Of a DNA stretch of 64,000 nt, positions 19,353 through 28,139 are shown one piece after another. This DNA comes from Flavimaricola marinus (lineage in GTDB: Bacteria; Pseudomonadota; Alphaproteobacteria; Rhodobacterales; Rhodobacteraceae): positions 124,001 to 188,000 of the forward strand of contig NZ_FXZK01000002.1 in assembly GCF_900184895.1 (NCBI RefSeq), read 5' to 3'. Below the pieces are notes generated by a model. The model ran no database searches, had not been told where the DNA came from, and saw nothing but the letters and a program-made list of their open reading frames with translations. Numbering within the stretch: the first letter of the stretch is position 1; every line of letters starts with the position of its first letter. The position numbers and the translations under genes were made by a program.

Positions 19353-20128
19353 GCGGCGCGGCCTTCGCCGGGGCGGACCCGGCCATCCCACGGCACCAAT
19401 CTGGCGCGGCCCTCGTCCTTGGCGCGGTAGAGCGCCAGATCGGCCAGATGCATCGCCTCGGACAAGGTCATCTCCGGCCGCACCTCCGAAGCGCCGACCG
19501 AGAGGGTCAGGCGCAATCGGCCCGGTGGCTCCGTCGGGATCACCGTGATCGGTGTGCAAAGCGGGCTGCCGATCCGCACCGCCTCCTCCAACGTCGTCGA
19601 CGGCAGATAGGCGGCGAACTCCTCGCCGCCGATCCGGGCCAGCATGTCGCCGGTGCGCAAGACCGTGCGCATACGCTCGGCCATCGCCATCAGGCACTCG
19701 TCGCCGACCTGATGGCCCCAATTGTCATTGACCCGTTTGAAATGGTCCGCGTCGATCAGCAGGATCACCCCGCGCGGCGCTTCGTCGAGAATATCGAGGC
19801 GGGCCTGCGTGCGTTTCATAAAGGCGCGGCGATTGGGCAGACCGGTCAGCGGATCGGTCGCCGCCTGTTCGCCAAGGCTGAGCTGCAGTCGGTCGAGATA
19901 GGTCACGACGTAAAACACCAGCGCCATGAACGGGGCGGCGGCCATCGTGGTGATACCGATGCGCTCCACCGGGCCCATGATCCAACCGCCGAAGATCAGA
20001 TATTCCGCGATATGGGCATTGATCGAGGCCACGGCACAAAAGCCCAACGGCTTGGTCAGGTAATCGCGCGGCTTGCGCAGGGCCATCAGCGCGATGAGGG
20101 CCGAGATCAACTTGGCATGGCGTGTCAT
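19349..20128 (-). CDS. Membrane-associated diguanylate cyclase (GGDEF protein)
   Basis: A 259-residue protein with one or two hydrophobic segments between about residues 28 and 77, then a GGDEF domain. The active-site motif is GGEEF at 167-171, and RTGD at 158-161 is a correctly spaced inhibitory (I-site) RxxD, so the enzyme should make cyclic di-GMP and be subject to product inhibition. There is no receiver or PAS domain; the N-terminal membrane region is the likely sensor or anchor. It is transcribed convergently with hflX, overlapping it by four bases. Confidence 0.88.
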   Translation of the reverse strand: MTRHAKLISALIALMALRKPRDYLTKPLGFCAVASINAHIAEYLIFGGWIMGPVERIGITTMAAAPFMALVFYVVTYLDRLQLSLGEQAATDPLTGLPNRRAFMKRTQARLDILDEAPRGVILLIDADHFKRVNDNWGHQVGDECLMAMAERMRTVLRTGDMLARIGGEEFAAYLPSTTLEEAVRIGSPLCTPITVIPTEPPGRLRLTLSVGASEVRPEMTLSEAMHLADLALYRAKDEGRARLVPWDGRVRPGEGRAA

Positions 20129-20245
20129 GCGCCGCAGTCTGATAGGGCCGGGTTAACAGGGCCTCTCTGGTCGCGGCGACAGATCGACTTATGTGATGAC
20201 AAATCGAAGCATCCAGACCCCCGTTCCAGACCTCAAAGGCCCGCC

Positions 20246-20653
20246 ATGACCCTCATCATCCTCTATGTCGCCACCGTCGCATTGTTCCTCGGGCTCGATG
20301 TCCTCGGGCTGCGGTTCATCGTCAAACCGGTCTTCGATCAGGACATCGGGGACATGTTGCTCGACAACCCGCGTTACGGGCCTGCACTGGTGTTCTATCT
20401 GTTCTACGTGGTCGGGTTGCTGTCGTTCGTCTCAGTGCCCGCGCTGCGGGGCGAGACCGGGCTTCTGACGGTATTCCTGCTGGGGGCCGGGTTCGGCGGC
20501 ATCGCTTACGGAACCTACGAATTCTCCAACCTTGCGACGCTCAAGGGCTGGACATGGAAGATGCTGACCACCGATCTGATCTGGGGCATGGCGCTCACGG
20601 GGACCAGCGCGGCCGGCGGTCTCGCCATCGCCCGCGCTTTGACCAAGACCTAG
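20246..20653 (+). CDS. DUF2177-family membrane protein
   Basis: A 135-residue protein with four predicted membrane spans. The phrases AYGTYEFSNLATLKGW and DLIWGMALTGTSA are typical of DUF2177 (COG4852). Function is unknown for the family. The ATG at 20246 gives the expected N-terminal span; reading frame extends further upstream only as antisense to the diguanylate cyclase gene. It ends three bases before the end of the convergent penicillin-acylase-family gene. Confidence 0.85.
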   Translation: MTLIILYVATVALFLGLDVLGLRFIVKPVFDQDIGDMLLDNPRYGPALVFYLFYVVGLLSFVSVPALRGETGLLTVFLLGAGFGGIAYGTYEFSNLATLKGWTWKMLTTDLIWGMALTGTSAAGGLAIARALTKT

Positions 20654-20656
20654 AAG

Positions 20657-23137
20657 CTACTGCGCCGTCGCGGGGGCGAGGCGCGTCACACCCACCGCTC
20701 CGGCACGGGCCAGAGCCGGATCGAGCGACATCGGCACATACTCGCCTCGGCGCCACAACTCGCCCAGATCGTCATAGTGACGGCTCAGCGGATGGCCGGA
20801 CTGGCCGGTCGGGATCACAAAGACCGAGCTGTCGGGATCGGCGAAATCATAAACGCCGCGATAGGCAGCGGCATGGACGTTGCGAAACGGCGTCGGATCC
20901 TGGCCCGAGGTGCGGCCGCGCTGCAAGGTGTTGTCGCCACCGCTGGTCGATTGATGGATGTTCACGAACCACTTGATCACCGGCACGTCGCCCAGCACCT
21001 GATGGTCGTGGACCGCCTCGTGGGCATCGCCCCAGCGCAGGCTTTCCAAGGCTGGGCCGTAAGTCTCGGCCACCCAGACCAAGGCATCGTCCAGCGCCAG
21101 TCGGGCCATGTCGGTGCAGGTCTCGGTCGGGGCCGACTGGATCACATCGCACCACACCGACGCGCCGCCGACATCGCGGTAGACGCGCTCGATGAATAAC
21201 GGCTCCACATGGGTGAACTCGCGGGCCAATAGGCCCAATTCGTCGCGGATCAGGCGATCCTGCAAGGCACGAAGCCACGCGGCATAGATCAACGGCTCGG
21301 GCAGATGCTCGTTCATCTCGCCGTTCCACGCGGCCAGCAGCGACAACGCGCGCTGACGCTGACGTTCGGGCGTGCCCTCGGGGGCGGCATCGCCTGTGAA
21401 CCACAGATCCGCCCCGATCAGCGGCAGCAACGAGCGGGCGGTATAGCTGACGGTGTCGAGCTGGGCCTCGATAAAGCTCTCGCGGGTATGTACCTCGCGG
21501 CTCTGCATCAAAAAGCGCCAGCGCTCGATGCGCTGACTGTCGCCCCAGTCAAATGAGACATGCATCGGGAACGGGCGGTCGATGATCTTGTTGTTGGTAT
21601 TGCCCAGAACGCCGCCCTGCGGATCGACGAAACTGGGATTGGCCGAGAAGGGCAATGTGCCGAGCCAGCGGTTCTGCGGCTGATAGCCGAGGCTGGGATA
21701 ACGGCCCTGACTGTCGTGAGCGGCATCGCGGCGAGGCATCGCGCCCAGCATGACCATTGCCACGCGGTTGCGGTCGGCGATGGTCAGGTTCAGGCTCGGG
21801 GCGACGAAACGCTCGGCGGCGATGAGGGCTTCGTCGATGCTCTGGGACTGCATGATCGCGATGGCGGACGACATCGACGTGTCCTCCGCGGTCAGGGCGG
21901 TCCAGCCAAGGGCGGTGACATGGCCGGGCGGGCGGATGGCCTCCAGATCGAACATGTCGGGGGTCAGGACCGGACCGTTCTCGGTCCAGTTCAGGCGAAC
22001 CGTGACGCCGGGCTGATCCTTGATGTTGATGATGCTGTCGCGGGTCTCGAACGGCAGCCACTGACCGTCGAGGCCGCGATACTCGTTGGCATTGGCAGGG
22101 TTCACCTCTTCTAGAAAGATGTCCTGGTCGTCCATGTAGCTGGCGGTCACGCCCCAGCCAAGAACGGTGCTACGGCCGGTCAGGATGACGGGAACGCCGG
22201 GAATGGTGCCGCCGATGACACCGCCGGAGGCAAGCTCCATGCGGGCAAGGTAGAAGGTCGACGGGGCGGACAGGCCCAGATGGGGATCATTGGCCAGCAA
22301 TGTCGAGCCGGCGGCCGAGCGCTCCGGACCGGCGGCAAAGGCGTTCGAGGCCCCGGCCAGGGTGCGCGGGGAGATCGGCGACATGAAGCCAAGCTCGGCA
22401 CGGCCAAGGCTGGCGTGATCGGTGAGCTGCGCGGCACCGGGAACCAGCGCGGCATAGTCGGGCAGGGCGGCAATCCCAGAGCCGGGGATGTCCGGCAGGA
22501 TGTCCCTGACGCGCTCCTGCGGGAGAGCGATGGAGACGCGGGCGCGGAGCACTTCGTCTTCGATATGAGAGGAAAGCTGCAGGGCCATCAGCTTGAGAAT
22601 GGCGATGCTGTCGGCGGGCTGCCACGGGGCGATGGGGTGGTTGAACAGCCACATCTCCGGGGCGCCACGGCCGCGGGCGCCTTCGTTGATGACGGACAGC
22701 CAAGCGTTGACGCCCGCGGCATAGGCTTCGAGAGCCTCCGTGGTCTGGGCGTCCTGTGCAGAGACGGACTGGCGGGCAAGACCGTTGAGATCGAGGCGGC
22801 GCATCAGGGTATCGACCGGCAAGGTGCGCTCGCCAAAGAGCTCGGACAGACGGCCCTGAACGGTGCGGCGGAGCATGGTCATCTGCCACATGCGGTCCTG
22901 GGCATGGGCATAACCGAGGCCGAAATAGACGTCGGCATCGGTCCGGCCAAAGACATGGGGAACGTTGGAGGTATCACGGACGATTTCGATCGGTGCGGTC
23001 AGGCCGGCGACCGACCGGGTGTCGGTGTAGTCGGGCAGAGAGCGGGCGGCGAAATAGTAGGTCAGGGCGAACACGGCCAATCCGAGCAGGATCAATCCCG
23101 TTGCGATGCGAAGCAAAAACCGAAATAGTCGGGCCAT
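20657..23137 (-). CDS. Penicillin-acylase-family Ntn hydrolase
   Basis: An 826-residue precursor of the penicillin amidase family, whose members hydrolyse amides such as beta-lactams or acyl-homoserine lactones in the periplasm. A signal or anchor helix covers about residues 8-31. The catalytic N-terminal nucleophile of the beta chain is expected at Ser264 in LAGASNAFAAG, after removal of a spacer, and the conserved NDPHL follows at about 283-287. No partner genes suggest the substrate. The start at 23137 is the only one giving the signal segment. Acyl-homoserine-lactone acylase activity is possible, given a LuxR-type regulator 36 kb away, but not shown. Confidence 0.9.
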   Translation of the reverse strand: MARLFRFLLRIATGLILLGLAVFALTYYFAARSLPDYTDTRSVAGLTAPIEIVRDTSNVPHVFGRTDADVYFGLGYAHAQDRMWQMTMLRRTVQGRLSELFGERTLPVDTLMRRLDLNGLARQSVSAQDAQTTEALEAYAAGVNAWLSVINEGARGRGAPEMWLFNHPIAPWQPADSIAILKLMALQLSSHIEDEVLRARVSIALPQERVRDILPDIPGSGIAALPDYAALVPGAAQLTDHASLGRAELGFMSPISPRTLAGASNAFAAGPERSAAGSTLLANDPHLGLSAPSTFYLARMELASGGVIGGTIPGVPVILTGRSTVLGWGVTASYMDDQDIFLEEVNPANANEYRGLDGQWLPFETRDSIINIKDQPGVTVRLNWTENGPVLTPDMFDLEAIRPPGHVTALGWTALTAEDTSMSSAIAIMQSQSIDEALIAAERFVAPSLNLTIADRNRVAMVMLGAMPRRDAAHDSQGRYPSLGYQPQNRWLGTLPFSANPSFVDPQGGVLGNTNNKIIDRPFPMHVSFDWGDSQRIERWRFLMQSREVHTRESFIEAQLDTVSYTARSLLPLIGADLWFTGDAAPEGTPERQRQRALSLLAAWNGEMNEHLPEPLIYAAWLRALQDRLIRDELGLLAREFTHVEPLFIERVYRDVGGASVWCDVIQSAPTETCTDMARLALDDALVWVAETYGPALESLRWGDAHEAVHDHQVLGDVPVIKWFVNIHQSTSGGDNTLQRGRTSGQDPTPFRNVHAAAYRGVYDFADPDSSVFVIPTGQSGHPLSRHYDDLGELWRRGEYVPMSLDPALARAGAVGVTRLAPATAQ

Positions 23138-23232
23138 CTTTCCCCCAAGAGACGGGTCCGCAGTTGACGGCCCGGTCAGGTCAGTTAGGTATCGCTAACC
23201 GTTTTTGGGTCAAAGCGCGAGGGGGCAAGGCG

Positions 23233-24108
23233 ATGGCAAAGGTAGCATTTTTGGGTCTGGGGGTCATGGGCTACCCGATGGCGGGGCATCTGGCGGCGGC
23301 CGGGCACGATGTGACGGTCTACAACCGGACGGCATCCAAGGCCGAGGCCTGGGCGAAGGAACACAAGGGACAGACCGCCAAGACGCCGCGCGAAGCGGCG
23401 ACGGGGGCCGATTTCGTGATGTCCTGCGTCGGCAACGACGATGACCTGCGCGGGGTCTGCCTCGGTGACGACGGGGCCTTTGGCGGGATGCGCAAAGGCA
23501 CGATCTTCGTGGATCACACCACCGTCTCGGCAAAAGTCACGCGGGAACTCTACGACGTGGCGGCGGGCCTCGGGGTCAGCTTTGTCGACGGGCCGGTGTC
23601 GGGCGGACAGGCCGGCGCCGAGAACGGACAATTGTCCGTCATGTGCGGCGGCGACGCGGCGGCCTTCGAAAAGGCGGCGCCGGTGATCAACAGCTACGCC
23701 AAGATCTGCAAACGGCTCGGGGACAGCGGCGCGGGCCAGCTGACCAAGATGAGCAACCAGATCGCCATCGCAGGGCTGGTGCAGGGATTGTCCGAAGCGT
23801 TACACTTCGCCGAAAAGGCCGGGCTCGACGGCGCGGCCGTCGTCGAGGTGATCAGCCAGGGGGCGGCCGGCTCTTGGCAAATGTCGAACCGGTATCAAAC
23901 CATGCTGGACGACCACTTCGAACACGGTTTTGCGGTCGACTGGATGCGCAAGGATCTGGGGATCTGCCTCGACGCGGCGGACGAGACGGGAGCGTCGCTG
24001 CCGGTCACGGCTCTGGTCGACCAGTTCTACAAGGACGTACAGAAAATGGGCGGCGGGCGCTGGGACACCTCCTCCCTGTTCAAGCGGCTGCGCGCGATGG
24101 ACAGCTGA
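23233..24108 (+). CDS. NAD(P)-dependent 3-hydroxyisobutyrate-dehydrogenase-like oxidoreductase
   Basis: A 291-residue member of the 3-hydroxyisobutyrate dehydrogenase / beta-hydroxyacid dehydrogenase family. The Rossmann signature FLGLGVMGYPMAGHLA lies at about 5-20, DGPVSGGQAGAENG at about 117-130, and the catalytic lysine is in GQLTKMSNQ near residue 171. These enzymes oxidise short 3-hydroxy acids or reduce succinic or tartronate semialdehyde. The start ATG at 23233 fits the Rossmann fold; upstream frame runs into antisense of the acylase gene. The Liv transporter operon is convergent, so a valine-degradation link is plausible but unproven. Confidence 0.88.
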   Translation: MAKVAFLGLGVMGYPMAGHLAAAGHDVTVYNRTASKAEAWAKEHKGQTAKTPREAATGADFVMSCVGNDDDLRGVCLGDDGAFGGMRKGTIFVDHTTVSAKVTRELYDVAAGLGVSFVDGPVSGGQAGAENGQLSVMCGGDAAAFEKAAPVINSYAKICKRLGDSGAGQLTKMSNQIAIAGLVQGLSEALHFAEKAGLDGAAVVEVISQGAAGSWQMSNRYQTMLDDHFEHGFAVDWMRKDLGICLDAADETGASLPVTALVDQFYKDVQKMGGGRWDTSSLFKRLRAMDS

Positions 24109-24164
24109 TCCAATAGCGCGCCTTCGGCGCATTCCATATGCGCTTCGCGCGATTTGCGCTCCGC

Positions 24165-24232
24165 GCGGGGATATTTGAAACCCAAAGAATGGGGCGCCGC
24201 GCCCTGCTTCTTTGGGTCAGAAATATCCCCGC
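24165..24232. terminator. Long inverted repeat between convergent genes
   Basis: Two 25-base arms at 24165-24189 and 24208-24232 pair at 22 of 25 positions around an 18-base GC-rich loop. Each arm joins GCGGGGATATTT to a CCAAAGAA-type half. The element lies between the convergent oxidoreductase and livM genes and would form a strong hairpin in either transcript, so it probably acts as a bidirectional terminator or mRNA-end stabiliser. The core resembles a motif I associate with intergenic repeats in Rhodobacteraceae, which would need a genome search. Confidence 0.6.
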
Positions 24233-24245
24233 CGGAGGCAGTCGC

Positions 24246-25550
24246 TTACCTCTCGGGAATCAATCCCCTCGGGCTGAAGCGCAGCATCAGCAACAAGATC
24301 ACGCCCATCGTGAGCAATCGCATTTGAGCGGCACTTTCGATCAGGTGATCCTTGAGCCAGCTCCCGTCGGCCATGCCCGAAGTGATCACGCCCATCAGCC
24401 AAAGTCCGATCGGCTCGACCATCACCCAGAGCCACCAGATCAGCATCCCGCCCAGCACCGCGCCGAAGTTGTTTCCTGATCCGCCGACGATGACCATCAC
24501 CCAGATCAGGAAGGTAAACCGCAGCGGCTGGTAGGAGGTCGGCGTTAGCTGTCCGTCGAGCGTGGTCATCATTGCTCCGGCCAGTCCGCAGATCGCGGAG
24601 CCGAGGATAAAGATCTGCAGGTGCCGTCCCTTGACGTCCTTGCCCATGGCTTCGGCGGCGACCTCATTGTCGCGGATCGCCCGCATCATCCGCCCCCAAG
24701 GCGAATGCAGCGCCTTCTGGACCAGCCAAAGCAGGAGCAGCAGCACGATCAGGAACAGCACCCCGTAGGCGAATTTCACATAGAGCGTGGAGGCGTTTAC
24801 CGGGTCGAGCCCCAGCCCCGCGGCCCGCTCGATGAAGCCGACGTCCTGCTGAAGGTCCACCTCGTAGGGCACCGGCCTCGGGATGCCGACCACGTTTTTG
24901 ACGCCGCGCGTCAACCAGTCCTCGTTCTTGAGCACGGCAAGGATGATCTCCGCGATGCCCAGCGTGGCGATTGCGAGGTAGTCGGACCGCAGCCCCAGCG
25001 CCGTCTTGCCGATGATCCACGCGGCACCGGCGGCCAACAGCCCACCGACTGGCCAAGCGATCAGCACCGGCAGCCCCAGACCGCCGAGATAGCCGGTGGA
25101 AGCGGGGTTGATCGCCTCGATCGCCTCGACACCCGGATCGAAGACCGCTCTGAAAACGAAGAATCCCACGATCAGCACGGCGACGGTCGACAGCGCCCGA
25201 AGCCTGCCCTTGGCCATCCGCGTCTGGACCAGCACCGCGCCCACGATCGTCGCAGCCCCGAGGATCAGTGCCAGAATGATCCGCACACCGCCCGCCGCGA
25301 AAGCCCCCTCGGTCGCGGGCATCGACACCAGCACCGTGGCCAGCCCGCCCAAGGCGATGAAGCCCATGATCCCGATGTTGAACAGGCCCGCAAAGCCCCA
25401 CTGAAGGTTCACGCCCAAGGCCAGAATGGCCGAAATCAGCCCCATGTTCAGGATCGTCAGGGCGAGGTTCCAGCCCTGGACCATTCCGGTGCCGATGAGC
25501 AGTGCGGCCATCAGGCCGAACAGGGCGGTATTGCGCATAACAGGGGTCAT
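24246..25550 (-). CDS. livM: Branched-chain amino acid ABC transporter permease LivM
   Basis: A 434-residue inner-membrane permease with many hydrophobic spans and the family segment LNLQWGFAGLFNIGIMGF-like near the N-terminus (residues about 48-65). It is longer than E. coli LivM-type cores because of inserted loops around residues 75-170, which is common in Rhodobacterales. The ATG overlaps the livH stop by four bases. It is the last gene of livK-G-F-(two small genes)-H-M. Substrate could be branched-chain amino acids or other amides and aromatic compounds, as Liv-type systems vary. Confidence 0.92.
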   Translation of the reverse strand: MTPVMRNTALFGLMAALLIGTGMVQGWNLALTILNMGLISAILALGVNLQWGFAGLFNIGIMGFIALGGLATVLVSMPATEGAFAAGGVRIILALILGAATIVGAVLVQTRMAKGRLRALSTVAVLIVGFFVFRAVFDPGVEAIEAINPASTGYLGGLGLPVLIAWPVGGLLAAGAAWIIGKTALGLRSDYLAIATLGIAEIILAVLKNEDWLTRGVKNVVGIPRPVPYEVDLQQDVGFIERAAGLGLDPVNASTLYVKFAYGVLFLIVLLLLLWLVQKALHSPWGRMMRAIRDNEVAAEAMGKDVKGRHLQIFILGSAICGLAGAMMTTLDGQLTPTSYQPLRFTFLIWVMVIVGGSGNNFGAVLGGMLIWWLWVMVEPIGLWLMGVITSGMADGSWLKDHLIESAAQMRLLTMGVILLLMLRFSPRGLIPER

Positions 25551-26557
25551 ACCGATTGTCCTTTGAACAGGCCGGTGGGCTTGAACAGCAGCACGATGAT
25601 CAGGATCGCGAAACTGACGGCGAATTTGTAATCCGTGGACAAAAGCTGGACGAGCCCGTCAGGCTCCAGCGGGCCGGGCATCGCATAGACGAGCACCTTC
25701 TTCCACGCATAGGTCACCATGACTTCGGAAAAGGCGATGACGAAGCCGCCGGCAATCGCCCCCAGCGGATTGCCGAGGCCGCCAACGATGGCGCTGGCAA
25801 AGATCGGCAGGAGCAGTTGGAAATAGACGAAGGCCTTGAACGACTTGTCCAGCCCGTAGAGCACCCCCGCCGTCGTCGCCAGGGCCGCCACGATCAGCCA
25901 AGTGACCATCACCACCCGCTCAGGGTTGATGCCCGAGAGCAGCGCCAGATCCTCGTTGTCGGAAAAGGCGCGCATGGATTTGCCGGTGCGGGTCTTGTTG
26001 AGGAACCAGAACAGGAGCGCCACCGCAATCGCAGCGGTGACGAGGGTGATCACCGTGGTGGTGCGGATTGCCAGACCCTCGTCGAGCCCGGTCATCGCCT
26101 TGAACGTCCGGGCCGAGATCAGAAAGCGCTCGCCGTCGGCAAAGTCGATATCGTCGACGCCGATGATGAACCGGACGATGCCGTTCATCACGAACATCAC
26201 GCCCATCGACACGATCACGAGGATCACAGGCGCAGCCTTTTGCTTGCGGTAGAACTTGTAGACCACCTTGTCGGTGCCCAGCAGCATCAACCCCGTGATC
26301 GCGATGCCAAAGGGCAGGGCGACCAGGGCGGTGGGAAGCACCCCGAGGCTGATCCCCATCGCCTGAAATCCCCATGTCACAAGGATCGTGGCCATGGTGC
26401 CAAAGGCCATCGTGTCGCCATGAGCAAAATTCGAGAACCGCAGAATGCCGTAGATCAGGGTCACACCCAGCGCCCCAAGCGACAGCTGCGCGCCGTAGGC
26501 CAAGGCCGGGACAAAGACGAAATTGGCAAAGGCCACGATTGCGTTGATCAGGTCCAT
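25547..26557 (-). CDS. livH: Branched-chain amino acid ABC transporter permease LivH
   Basis: A 336-residue permease with about eight membrane spans. YGILRFSNFAHGDTMAFG near residue 35 and GGLGNPLGAIAGGF near residue 255 are LivH signatures. It pairs with LivM to form the membrane channel. The ATG shares one base with the stop of the preceding small secreted-protein gene (TGATG), which indicates coupling with it. Confidence 0.93.
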   Translation of the reverse strand: MDLINAIVAFANFVFVPALAYGAQLSLGALGVTLIYGILRFSNFAHGDTMAFGTMATILVTWGFQAMGISLGVLPTALVALPFGIAITGLMLLGTDKVVYKFYRKQKAAPVILVIVSMGVMFVMNGIVRFIIGVDDIDFADGERFLISARTFKAMTGLDEGLAIRTTTVITLVTAAIAVALLFWFLNKTRTGKSMRAFSDNEDLALLSGINPERVVMVTWLIVAALATTAGVLYGLDKSFKAFVYFQLLLPIFASAIVGGLGNPLGAIAGGFVIAFSEVMVTYAWKKVLVYAMPGPLEPDGLVQLLSTDYKFAVSFAILIIVLLFKPTGLFKGQSV

Positions 26558-26946
26558 CAGAGGGTAATCTCACATATCAGGAAATCGACAAAAGGCGCGG
26601 TGGCGGCGTCGGCGGGCTGCTGGGTCAACAGGGCGGTGCGCTCCGAGGTCAGAACAAGGCTCAGACGGGCCCCATCCGCATCGGTCCAAGCAAACGGCCC
26701 AACAGGCGAAAGGCCAGCGGCCTGCGCATCGGTCCCATCGGTGGCCACGACATAGCGGCCCATGCCATTGGCATCCACGCCCTCAGGGGCAATGGTGAAA
26801 TCCGCAGGCGTGCCGGGAGCGGTCTCGCAAATGCCCTCGGGGGCACAGCTTTGCATCAATGCGCAGGACAGCTCCAGTCGCGCGCCCTCGGCAGCGGCAT
26901 GGCCTGCCAATAGCAGCAACAAGGCTATGGCGGCCAGCCGCTTCAC
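26557..26946 (-). CDS. Small secreted protein of unknown function inside the Liv operon
   Basis: A 129-residue protein beginning at a GTG (26946) that overlaps the stop of the previous gene as GTGA. The N-terminus KRLAAIALLLLLAGHAAAE is a clear Sec signal peptide. The mature part has four cysteines (LSCALMQSCAPEGIC near the start and one in the last residues ICEITL), which could form disulfides in the periplasm, and a beta-rich pattern of short hydrophobic strands with Asp/Gly turns. I recognise no named domain. Its tight coupling between the neighbouring gene and livH suggests a function tied to the transporter. Confidence 0.7.
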   Translation of the reverse strand: MKRLAAIALLLLLAGHAAAEGARLELSCALMQSCAPEGICETAPGTPADFTIAPEGVDANGMGRYVVATDGTDAQAAGLSPVGPFAWTDADGARLSLVLTSERTALLTQQPADAATAPFVDFLICEITL

Positions 26947-27320
26947 TGCGCCCTCGCGGGGCCACAGGCACCGGCGTACTGCATGAGTTGGCCATTGTCG
27001 AAGGTGATCCCCCAAAGCGCCTCTCCGCCGGAACCGATGGCGATCGTTTCAGACGACACATCGGTGCGAAAATCCATCTCCATGGCCCCGTTCGCGCCGG
27101 TCCGGGTGGTGCCGTCATACTGCCCGCCGTCCACGGCGCGGACCAGAACAACCCCGCGCGACCCGTTCCAGGCAATCGAGATCGGCAAAGCCACGGTGCG
27201 CGCGACACCGTCAAAGAATTGCCGCTCGAACAGGCATTCGCGCTGGCTGGTCGCAACTGCGGACGTGGCACAGATCGCAAGAACAGCGGCCAATGGCATG
27301 GTCTTTGCAAACATCCTCAT
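26943..27320 (-). CDS. Second small secreted protein of unknown function inside the Liv operon
   Basis: A 125-residue protein with an N-terminal signal peptide (MRMFAKTMPLAAVLAICATS, cleavage likely near residue 23) and a mature beta-rich domain containing IAWNGSRGVVLVRAVDGG and IAIGSGGEALWGITF. Two cysteines, one near the mature N-terminus and one near the end (GACGPARAQ), could pair. Its ATG overlaps the livF stop and its stop overlaps the GTG of the next gene. The two small proteins have similar size, location signal and strand pattern and may be distant relatives. No family recognised. Confidence 0.7.
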   Translation of the reverse strand: MRMFAKTMPLAAVLAICATSAVATSQRECLFERQFFDGVARTVALPISIAWNGSRGVVLVRAVDGGQYDGTTRTGANGAMEMDFRTDVSSETIAIGSGGEALWGITFDNGQLMQYAGACGPARAQ

Positions 27321-28030
27321 CCCCCCAGAAACGTCCGGCGCACTTCGGGGTCTTGCAGAAGCTCCTCACCCGACCCGGTATGCGCGTTGGCCCCCTGCAC
27401 CAGAACGTAACCGATATCGGCAATGTCCAGCGCCTGCTTGGCGTTCTGCTCGACCATCAGGATGGTGATGCCCGCGCGGGCGACCTCGATGATGCGGTCG
27501 AACAACTCGTCCATGACGATGGGGCTGACCCCGGCGGTCGGCTCGTCTAGCATCAGCACCTTGGGTTGCGTCATCAAAGCGCGGCCCACAGCGACCTGCT
27601 GGCGCTGACCACCGCTGAGTTCACCGGCATTCTGACGACGCTTGTCGCGCAGGATCGGGAACAAATCATAGACCTGCTCGATGGTCTTGCGGATATCGTC
27701 GCGGCGCAGAAACGCACCCATCTCGAGGTTTTCCTCGACGGTCATCGACGGAAAGATGTTCGAGGTCTGCGGCACGAAGGCCATGCCCTTGGCGACGCGA
27801 TCTTGCGGGGACAGCGCGGTGATATCCTCGCCCTCGATGCGCACGGCCCCCGAGCGCAGGTTGAGCATCCCGAAGACGGCCTTCATCGCGGTCGACTTGC
27901 CCGCACCGTTGGGGCCGACGATGACGGCGATCTTGCCCTTGTCCACGGCGATGGTGCAGTCGTGCAGAATGTCCGCGCCCTTGCCATAGCCGCCGGTCAT
28001 CCGGTCACCGATCAGAAATGGCTCGGTCAT
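27317..28030 (-). CDS. livF: Branched-chain amino acid ABC transporter ATPase LivF
   Basis: A 237-residue ABC ATPase with Walker A GPNGAGKST near residue 39, the ABC signature LSGGQRQ near 138, Walker B VLMLDEPTAG, and the switch His region near 190. It is the smaller of the two Liv ATPases. An AAGGGG site precedes the ATG. The 109-base gap from livG contains phased ACCGAC repeats (28074-28113), so livF and the genes after it may have an extra promoter or control point. Confidence 0.94.
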   Translation of the reverse strand: MTEPFLIGDRMTGGYGKGADILHDCTIAVDKGKIAVIVGPNGAGKSTAMKAVFGMLNLRSGAVRIEGEDITALSPQDRVAKGMAFVPQTSNIFPSMTVEENLEMGAFLRRDDIRKTIEQVYDLFPILRDKRRQNAGELSGGQRQQVAVGRALMTQPKVLMLDEPTAGVSPIVMDELFDRIIEVARAGITILMVEQNAKQALDIADIGYVLVQGANAHTGSGEELLQDPEVRRTFLGG

Positions 28031-28073
28031 GAGCGGACCCCTTGGTTAAGAACGCTTTGCGGTCCGCGCAACA

Positions 28074-28113
28074 GTCGGTATTCACACCGACCGGGTACCG
28101 ACGTGATACCGAC
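28074..28113. promoter_or_regulatory. Phased ACCGAC repeats between livG and livF
   Basis: ACCGAC occurs three times with an exact 11-base period (28086-28091, 28097-28102, 28108-28113), and its complement GTCGGT lies at 28074-28079, making an inverted repeat with the first copy. Eleven-base phased direct repeats place the sites on one face of the DNA helix, as in operators of OmpR/PhoB-type regulators. The element lies 44-83 bases upstream of livF. Its binding protein is unknown. Confidence 0.5.
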
Positions 28114-28139
28114 GCATTGTCCAAAAACGATAGGGGCCA

